A DNA stretch of 22,580 nucleotides from Trichosphaerium sp. ATCC 40318. Its lineage: Eukaryota; Discosea; Flabellinia; Trichosidae. Shown here one piece after another: positions 9,234-15,752 of the stretch; position 1 is the stretch's first letter; every line of letters begins with the position of its first letter. The stretch lies in NCBI GenBank assembly GCA_038496445.1, contig JALMLS010000189.1:1-22580 (forward strand). The letters are read 5' to 3'. A program made the position numbers and the translations under genes. The notes below the pieces were generated by a model. The model was not told where the DNA came from and ran no database searches. It saw only the letters and a list, made by a program, of their open reading frames with translations.

Positions 9234-9536
9234 TCGTTTTTACAGTTACGCGTAAGAAAAACGCAATGAAAAAGAACTTGATTGAATTTTGTTGTTGCTG
9301 AGTTTTTCTTATTTTTTTCACCTTTTTCTCGTAGCTCTTGTATAGTCTGACAATTGTTGCGTATTACCGTTCAACGGGTTGTGATATCCTTGTTGTTAAA
9401 ACTGCCGACAATCTGAACGTGAAACAAAGGCCAATGAACTTGTAGCACAAATAACTATTGCCCGTATCATTCAAGTTTGCTAATCTCAACTTTTTGCTGT
9501 TTGTGACTTTTGGTTTTCGTGTTTAGTCAGACTGAC
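9234..9536. other. Upstream region of the SAAL1-like gene, no clear gene
   Basis: It holds the presumed 5' flank and promoter of the minus-strand SAAL1-like gene. Short Lys- and Gln-rich open bits occur on both strands, for example plus 9410-9480, but none can be built into a gene. I see no TATA box worth calling. Confidence 0.4.
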
Positions 9537-9626
9537 AGATCTTGCAACTTCTGTTAGTTCTTACAAGATCTTGCTAGTTCTTGCAAGATCTGCTAAAAAC
9601 TACAAGATCTGACGGATCTTGTCAGT
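9537..9626. repeat. Degenerate repeats built on TTCTTGCAAGATCT
   Basis: Several overlapping copies of AGATCTTGCAA, GTTCTTGCAAGATCT and ACAAGATCTGA occur here in both orientations, so the segment can fold on itself. A related cluster in roughly inverted order lies at 10122-10216. Together they look like the ends of a foldback or MITE-like element enclosing about 500 bp. No transposase is present. Confidence 0.5.
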
Positions 9627-10121
9627 TCTGGAAAAAACTAATTAAATCCACATCCACAACACATATTATTGCGACACCAGTGTTGTTAACCAATATTTTA
9701 TTTTGTACATTGGTAGCAGTTCTGTTAACGTCCTTTAAGGTCCAGCAGTTGTCTTGTGTAGTCTAAAACGTACTATTACGCTATACTAATACCGTAACCT
9801 CAGCGCAAGATACTTTGGAAGTGCTAGTAATTTTCATTGAGGTTTTAACGTTATCTCACGTTAAATACCCCTCTTTACGCCTGATTATGTGCCAGCATTC
9901 GCGCTTGGTGCTAGTAAGTTAACACGTAAATCAGTATTAATTCGTAGCCGTTTTTATGGCTCCTTGGGTGAGTGGTAATGAGAGTGCACCTAAGTAAAAT
10001 ACTGCAATCCATCTTGTGACTTTGACACAGTGCTTTTTCGTCTTGCCTTAATGTAATAAGGACGCCAAGCAAGTAAGTTGTCATGAGTTATAGAATGTGA
10101 TGCATTCACATTGCTCTAGTC
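9627..10121. other. Non-coding segment between the two repeat clusters
   Basis: No gene is visible. A small imperfect palindrome with arms AATGTGA/TCACATT and a 5-nt loop lies at 10094-10112. If the flanking clusters are ends of a foldback element, this is its internal part. Confidence 0.35.
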
Positions 10122-10216
10122 CTGCAAGTTTTTATCAAAGCTGTAAGTTCTTGCAAGAACTATCAAAACTGACAAAATCTGACAGAACTTGCACTTTGAT
10201 ACTTCTGCCAAACCTG
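10122..10216. repeat. Second TTGCAAG repeat cluster with a 16-bp perfect palindrome
   Basis: It shares the GTTCTTGCAAGA core with the cluster at 9537-9626, and its reverse complement aligns loosely to it. It contains the perfect palindrome AGTTCTTGCAAGAACT at 10146-10161 and several ACTGACAAAATCTGACAG-type degenerate units. Confidence 0.5.
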
Positions 10217-10342
10217 TCACAAACTTGAGTGATACGGACAATATCTATGTATATAGCCATCATAAGTGTAACATTCGCTCAGAGAAGAATCACCAAGACC
10301 AACCTTGTGATTCATCCCACAACAAATGTTTCTTACAAACAT

Positions 10343-10484
10343 ATTCGTTTTTGTAACTCTCGTTCTCTCCTCTCTGCTTCCAATATCATGGCCAAGGAGA
10401 TAAATTATCAAGTAAAACAGGCCCATGTACATTCCAGATACAATATTGGAAGCAGAGCGGAGAACAAGAGCTACAAAAACGAAT
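10343..10484. repeat. Large imperfect inverted repeat (arms about 43 bp, loop about 56 bp)
   Basis: The left arm 10343-10386 and right arm 10443-10484 are reverse complements with only a few mismatches and small indels. Shared blocks include TTCGTTTTTGTA and CTCTGCTTCCAATAT. Read on opposite strands, both arms can encode a Glu/Arg-rich coiled-coil segment ending in ELQKRI, so the arms look like an inverted duplication of a coding piece. Confidence 0.7.
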
Positions 10485-10593
10485 TGAAGACTTGGAAAAC
10501 GTAATCAAAGATTTAAAACACACAACATTTTTGGAAAATCTTGTACAAGTCTTGTCACCCCAAACATTACAGATACACGCTTCTCAAGATTAA
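10425..10593 (+). pseudogene. Degenerate coiled-coil coding segment
   Basis: From ATG 10425 the frame starts well (Glu/Arg-rich), but it then runs to a stop. After an apparent one-base loss around 10458-10470 the neighbouring frame carries QELQKRIEDLENVIKDL, a strong heptad-type coiled coil, then a hydrophobic tail ending at TAA 10593. The left arm of the inverted repeat, read on the minus strand, keeps the two halves in one frame, which supports a deletion here. It could instead be a last exon with an acceptor near 10435 (CATTCCAG). Family unknown; a leucine-zipper-like protein is possible. Confidence 0.35.
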
Positions 10594-10831
10594 GTTCTAG
10601 CTTTACCTTTATACCAATTGTAACGCCATACTACGTAACTACCGTTGCTTACACGTGTCAGCACTTTAAAATTTTACAATCCAAGCGATAAGTAAGATCA
10701 AATAAAGCAGTTTAATCCAAACTTGGGAGCGGACAAATAATAATGCCCGCTTAACAGAAATTCGTAGAAAGATCAGATTTCCGAGGAGCGTGTGCGGAAC
10801 ACATTTAGGTATAAAAAAACTTTTAACCATA

Positions 10832-13086
10832 ATGGCAACAACCGGCCAAACTTTTGACTTTGTAATAGTGGGTGGAGGTAGCAGTGGATGCGTAATCGCT
10901 AGTCGTATAGCTGAAGCATTGCCATCTAAAACAGTCGTTATTGTTGAAGCAGGTGCTGATAGTAATAAGCTAGATACACCAATACTAGACGATCCAACAG
11001 CATACGGTGCAGCGTTTAAAGGGTATTACTTTGTTTTTCTCTATTGTAGAGCTCAGTTTTGTTTAGCGATTATGATTGGGCGTTTAGTACAACTAAACAA
11101 GATCACGTGACTGGAAGGTACGTGGATATTGTCACTTGATCGCGAAAGTTAGTTAACTGAAATAATAGACAACTGTTCGTGCCACGTGGTAAAGTACTCG
11201 GAGGCTCATCCGCTATTAACGCAACTGTATGATTACTTACCTTTTTCTCAATTCTTATATTTTTGGTAGGTATGGATGAGGCCCAATAAGAAGAATCTTC
11301 AAGCTTGGGCTAATGACGGTAAGCAAACACATGCGTTGAAGGTATTTTTATGCTAATTTTTTTTTGTAAAGGATGTACTGCTTGGTCTCCTGACAAAGTA
11401 TGGCCTCTCTTTGACAAGTTAGAGATCATGGCTCGTTCTGATACTGATAAATCTGTTGCTGGCGTGCGTATCAATGACGTCTATCTCGACAAAGTAGACC
11501 CTATTGGGCAGTACGATTAAATGTGTTATTTGTTTCAGTTTTTTCTCTTTTTTAACTCAATAGTTGCTTCATTGAGGCAGCAACAAGTTTAGGCATACCT
11601 TACTACAAGCAATACAACGAAATTCAAAAGGAGGGCGTTTCTTATTTGCAAGTGAATCACTTTGCGGACTCATCGCGTTGCTCTATTGCGGATGGGTATT
11701 TGTCTAAAGAGGCTTTGAAAAACCTGCCAAACTTGGACATTATCTGCAACACAATGGTGACAAAAATCAATACTGAAGGTCAAAAGGTGACGGGAGTTTC
11801 ATGTCATAGCAGTGATAACGATTTCGTCATCCATGCCAAAACTGAGGTTATTCTTTGTGCAGGTGAGCGTAAAAAGAAAAAAAAGGACCCATATTAAGAA
11901 GCGTTTTAACAATGTCCTAGGAACCATACAAAGTCCTCAAATTCTTATGCTAAGTGGTATTGGACCTAAAGAGACCCTTGATAAATTAGATATACCGTTG
12001 GTATTGGATTTATGTGGCGTTGGGAAGAACTTTCAGGTAGGTTTTATAGCTCATGTGTTTGTTTTGACAATTTTGAAAAGGATCACGTTCTGGCCCCTTA
12101 TCTCGTGTTGTCTAAGAACCCAAGCAACATCCGATCTAGCAGTGGATGCGCAGAAACTAATGGATATCTTAACGGCCGTTCTGTAAAGAGTGATACACCA
12201 AATATTCAACTGACTGCAGCCAACTTGCTTGTGGATATGTAAGTACTTAGTAACCACTTCCCGCTGAATACAATAGGTCTGGTAAACATCCACCATCCGC
12301 AGGTTATACCTTTTGCGTTAATAACTTGACTCCAAAGAGTAGAGGTGAATACAAAGTAGCTACTCCTTACATGCTAACTTTTGTTGAAAGGCGAAATCAC
12401 TCTTGGTTCTCGTAGTCCATTTGATGCTCCATTGATTAATGCTAACTTTCTTGAGCATCCTGATGATGTGACGATACTTGTCGAAGGTATTGATAGTTAA
12501 ACTGTGCGTTTAATGCTGTTAACAACGTGTAAGGTTTGCAAAGAATGCGTGAGTAGGAACACATAGGAACGTTTGGAAAAACCATAAGTGCTATTGTTGA
12601 TTACTACTTTAGTGCATTCGATAGTATAATCAAAGAAGAGTATAAGCCTGGTAAGAATGTAACGACAAAGGAAGAGCTGGAGGAATATGTTAGATCACAT
12701 ATTGAGACATTTGATCACCCTGTACAACAAATATTGTTATTCGTTCATGTCTTTTTCATAATGATTTTTTAAGGTTGGTACATGTAAGATGGGAGTTGCC
12801 TCTGACAAGATGAGTGTTGTTGACCAAGAAAACTTGAGGTATCGAGTTTAACATTAGATTTTCAATCACGTGATACATATTTTTTTGAAGGGTTAGAGGT
12901 GTTTCAAATTTAAGGGTTGCTGATTGCAGTGTAATCCCAACAATAGGCATGTACTTCGATAGTTACTTTAGCTAACATCTTGTCACAGTCACTGCCAACA
13001 CTTTGGCAACTGCTGTTCTTATCGGTGAATTTTGTTCAGCGTCAATCATAAAGGAGTACAGCAACAACCAAGAATCTGCGGAGTAG
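10832..13086 (+). CDS. GMC-family FAD oxidoreductase (choline-dehydrogenase-like), 15 exons (536 aa)
   Basis: Exons: 10832-11022, 11052-11117, 11169-11226, 11270-11318, 11372-11510, 11564-11862, 11921-12036, 12081-12238, 12277-12344, 12391-12486, 12534-12552, 12589-12721, 12774-12838, 12891-12946, 12989-13086. All phases agree. The FAD dinucleotide motif GGGSSG is at residues 14-19, with the ribose-binding EAG about 22 residues on. The GMC signature [13 protein letters not shown] follows, then the second signature [14 protein letters not shown]. The C-terminal active site has HPVGTCKMG (His463) and TANT (Asn508), the His-Asn pair spaced as in choline oxidase/dehydrogenase-type members. It should oxidise an alcohol substrate; the substrate is unknown. 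No signal peptide or membrane helix, so probably cytosolic. Oddities: introns of 29 nt (11023-11051) and 36 nt (12553-12588, which hides a TAG), and one GC-AG intron (12947-12988). If these are not spliced, the gene is a recent pseudogene. An in-frame ATG-less extension runs upstream to 10790. Confidence 0.86.
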
Positions 13087-13142
13087 CACTAAGTGTTGTT
13101 CACAATATCTTGTGTGGCAAAGTATGAACATAACAAAGTTTA

Positions 13143-13148
13143 AATAAA
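13143..13148 (+). terminator. Candidate polyadenylation signal AATAAA
   Basis: AATAAA lies 57 nt after the GMC oxidoreductase stop, a suitable place for its mRNA 3' end. Confidence 0.4.
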
Positions 13149-13294
13149 GAGTTTATGAAGCTGTGCGACACGGACTTGTACAAGCAATTAATCTAAATAC
13201 ATATTCTCCCTTGAAGGGTCATTCATTCTCAACAAGCCAATTTCGGTGTTTTCAAACTAACACTTTTTTGTGAGCGAATGAAAAGGTTATCATA

Positions 13295-13501
13295 ATGTCA
13301 CTTGAGACCTCAGCCTCTAAAACAAATTTCTCACAGTTTTCTTTACTGCAACGTTTTTATAAAACCTAAGGTTCAATTGTACTATTTAACACAGCTAGTC
13401 AAATAAACAATGAGAATATACTCAAGGACCTTTACCACTTAACTTATCTCATTGCGTTCACAAAGCGGGTAATACCGAAACAAGACTTAATAGTTTCTTA
13501 A
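13295..13501 (+). CDS. Weak candidate two-exon small protein (54 aa)
   Basis: ATG 13295 opens a frame to 13352. A 42-nt candidate intron (13353-13394, TTTAACACAG at its 3' end) removes a TAA and the frame continues from 13395 to TAA 13501. The product is Leu-rich at its C-terminus. It is in the same frame as the F-box/MORN gene's proposed first exon 34 nt downstream, so it could be upstream exons of that gene separated by one stop, a short upstream reading frame, or chance. No family recognised. Confidence 0.25.
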
Positions 13502-13534
13502 GCGCATTTAATAGTTTGTCCACAACCGCTGCGA

Positions 13535-14528
13535 ATGGAGTTTATGCAAAGTTTAATGGAAAGAAATATTAAACCAGCATCCGGAGAGGGCGGAAATGAG
13601 GTATGAAAACGTTATACTCGAAAAATACGCACGTGATTAACTTTAAATAATAAATTAGGTAAATTGTTATTTATTAAACATCCCAGTGGAGATACACCTC
13701 ATAATTATCGATTTTGATCTAGACGTGTATTTAAAGTGGCCACTTTTATCAAAATACACAGCAATAACAACGAGGTATGACTCTGAGATGAAACAACACG
13801 GCAAATGGAACAAAATAAGAGCTGTAAATGTTGAAACCTCAGCTTACAAAATAGTTATCTCCCAGAAGATTATGGTTCATGGTAAACGACATGGAGAGAG
13901 TAAAGTATGGGATGAATTTGGTCTATTGAGAAAGAAAACTGATTTTGTTAATGGAAAAATAAACGGTGATTACAAGGAGTGGCTTTGGAGTGGCCAAATT
14001 ATTAGGCATTGTCAGTATGTAAATGATAAACAAGAAGGTGAGTGCAAGACATGGTACAAAAATGGGCAGTTGTATGAGCTGTGTTATTATGTAAACGGCA
14101 AACGAGAAGGTGAACTTCACAGGTGGTACAGAAATGGTCTTTGGAAAGTAATGGCACATTGTGTTGATGATAACTTAGAAGGAGAGTACAAGGCATGGCA
14201 CCCAAATAATAATTTAATGGTAATAACCACAATGGGAAAAAATAAACCTCAAGGAGAATTAAAGAGATGGTATGAAAGTGGTAAGTTGTATCAGCATATT
14301 CATCAAGTAGAAGACAAACTATATGAACGTAAGAAGTGGTATGAAAATGGACAATTATTGGAGCAATGTTATTACATTAATAATAGATACCATGGAGAGT
14401 ATAAGCGGTGGCATGAAAACGGTCAATTGCATAAAAGCTGTTCGTATATCAATGGAAAAATATGTGACAAGAAAAAATGGGATGCTGATGGCAAACCTGA
14501 GTCACAATCAGAATGTACGATTTCATGA
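13535..14528 (+). CDS. MORN/YwqK-repeat protein with F-box-like N-terminus (311 aa)
   Basis: Exon 1 is 13535-13600 and exon 2 13659-14528, joined in phase 0 across a 58-nt GT-AG intron. No ATG exists in the exon 2 frame before 13788, so either the upstream exon or that internal ATG is the start. I prefer the spliced start because it keeps an intact F-box-like stretch (about residues 28-55: NIPVEIHLIIIDFDLD then a hydrophobic helix). Residues about 93-302 are tandem repeats of roughly 22-24 aa with the pattern G-E-x-K-x-W-Y-x-N-G-Q-L. This is the MORN-like repeat of YwqK-type and giant-virus MORN proteins. Such repeats are scaffold or interaction surfaces, and an F-box would link bound cargo to an SCF ubiquitin ligase (inference). 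Single-exon repeats and the F-box/MORN pairing recall Marseillevirus-type genes, but the 5' intron looks cellular. Confidence 0.72.
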
Positions 14529-14610
14529 ACATGAAAAATTACCTGTACTCAAACTAGCAACGAACATTAAAAGTTTTTGTTTGACACTGAATACAACTTT
14601 CTTATTCTGT

Positions 14611-15087
14611 TTATAATACAAATTTCTTCTTGTCAATACTGCCTAGTGTTCTATGCTCACAACCCATTTTGATTAGCACGTTTGGGTTATTAACGAACGT
14701 CCCAGTGCTCTCTGTCCAGTTACTTAGCATTGAATGGCTGCCATTCACATTTACCTAAGCATCCTGAGTTAGCTGTGGCACTTATAAATAACATTGCCTT
14801 AAAAGTGTCTGGAATATGCCCGACTGTCCATTTTCCCTTGACTTTGACATACCCACTGCGGTGTCTATGTAACCCATTATGCGCTGGAGAGGTATTTGAA
14901 ATTCAGGCGACACGTACAATGAAAAGTTATACCTATCAAGCCGGTTATATCTTCCTTGTTTTGAATTGAACCTCAGTTTTGTTTCAACGTCTGCTATGCT
15001 TTCAATAAGGAATTTCTTTTTAGCTTCAAGATCTTGTATGCGTTTTAGCAAGTAGACTTCTCTTTCAGTAGTTTGTGTCGCATGCAT
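14611..15087 (-). CDS. Unknown three-exon protein with N-terminal coiled coil (129 aa)
   Basis: Exons on the minus strand are 15087-14853, 14808-14755 and 14711-14611. Introns are 44 nt (GTATGT to TTCCAG) and 43 nt (GTAAAT to GGACAG, with a CTAAG/TAACT branch region). Both junctions are in phase, and a frame that would otherwise stop at 14782 extends to TAA 14611. Residues about 8-42 are Glu/Lys/Leu-rich with heptad spacing (LLKRIQDLEAKKKFL), then a basic Tyr/Arg-rich part, a hydrophobic segment near 75-90 and a Lys-rich end. I recognise no family. A splice-donor-like GTAAGT lies upstream at about 15115, so an earlier first exon is possible. Its 3' end converges with the F-box/MORN gene, 82 bp away. 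Confidence 0.48.
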
Positions 15088-15299
15088 TAGTACCGGGCAA
15101 ATCAGTGGAACTTACCCCGATTGACTTTTTAAGGCTTATGGTCACTGTATCATTTGTCATATTCTGCCGTCAGATAACATACTTCGTTGGTATCTCGCTT
15201 ATAAACCAAGTGATTAGTGGTAACCGAATATACCGCAGTTTGTGTTTACTGGTACTACACAGTTCCAATCTAATAGCTATCATGGTAAAAAAAAAGCAC

Positions 15300-15317
15300 T
15301 ACAATAATATTATTGTA
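15300..15317. repeat. 18-bp perfect palindrome TACAATAATATTATTGTA
   Basis: Each half is the exact reverse complement of the other with no loop. It is AT-rich, so chance is less unlikely than for mixed sequence. A second 18-bp palindrome follows 75 bp later. Confidence 0.8.
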
Positions 15318-15392
15318 CGTGCATAACAATATTTACACTGAAACTAGAAATTTCGATAATTTCAATTGTGCAGTGAATAACCAAGAGCAATT

Positions 15393-15410
15393 ATAGACTA
15401 GCTAGTCTAT
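15393..15410. repeat. 18-bp perfect palindrome ATAGACTAGCTAGTCTAT
   Basis: A loop-free perfect dyad upstream of the E1 gene. It could be a site for a dimeric DNA-binding protein, or the scar of an excised element. Neither is shown. Confidence 0.8.
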
Positions 15411-15485
15411 TCAACACTCAACGGTTTACATATGATATTCGTGTACAATGACAGCAATCTTACCCACCGACATGTACTCTTTTTT

Positions 15486-15577
15486 TCAGATATCGTAGGA
15501 ATTCATGTCACTGAAAGGAATACCACTAGTTTGTACAGCTGATAGCTTGTTTGTCTTTACCAAAGGAATACCAAGCC
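15486..15577 (-). CDS. Candidate terminal exon of an unidentified minus-strand gene
   Basis: A strong acceptor (pyrimidine-rich tract then TTTGCAG) precedes a 30-codon open stretch ending in TGA at 15486-15488. The peptide holds two GIP motifs (GIPLVK and GIPFSD), coming from a short direct DNA repeat (AAAGGAATACCA at two sites). An upstream open segment at about 15620-15715 on the minus strand is Glu-rich and hydrophobic, but no donor in the right phase joins them. The opposite strand is also open here, so the call is weak. Confidence 0.22.
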
Positions 15578-15752
15578 CTGCAAAGTAAGAAAAACAGCGA
15601 CAAAGACTCGTTAATACTAGAAAACTCGCTTTTTTTCATAATATTCAAACTCAAACGAGAGCAGCACTTCTTCTACTGTTTCTTGTATGCAAAACAGCTC
15701 ATTCGAACCGAGAAAAAAGAAACGAAAACTAAGCCACACACAAGACGTAGTA

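Larger units (their letters stand above)
15088..15485. other. Intergenic stretch with two perfect palindromes
   Basis: No exon is well supported. Short open bits on the minus strand (for example near 15160 and 15290) may be upstream exons of the 14611-15087 gene. The stretch holds two 18-bp perfect palindromes, listed separately. Confidence 0.4.

Noticed and set aside
8748-9255. Plus-strand open frames of 130 and 74 codons
   Set aside because: They lie antisense to the exons of the SAAL1-like gene, whose minus-strand model joins conserved motifs.
9940-10010. tRNA-like segment (GTGAGTGGTAATGAGAG)
   Set aside because: It resembles an A box loosely, but no B box, anticodon arm or acceptor stem could be paired.
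12534-12600. Nonsense mutation (TAG) in the GMC gene
   Set aside because: A 36-nt GT-AG removal in phase hides the stop, so I kept the gene as intact, while flagging the short intron as uncertain.
13366-13380. B-box-like GGTTCAATTGT
   Set aside because: The B-box consensus fails in its last positions and no tRNA cloverleaf surrounds it.
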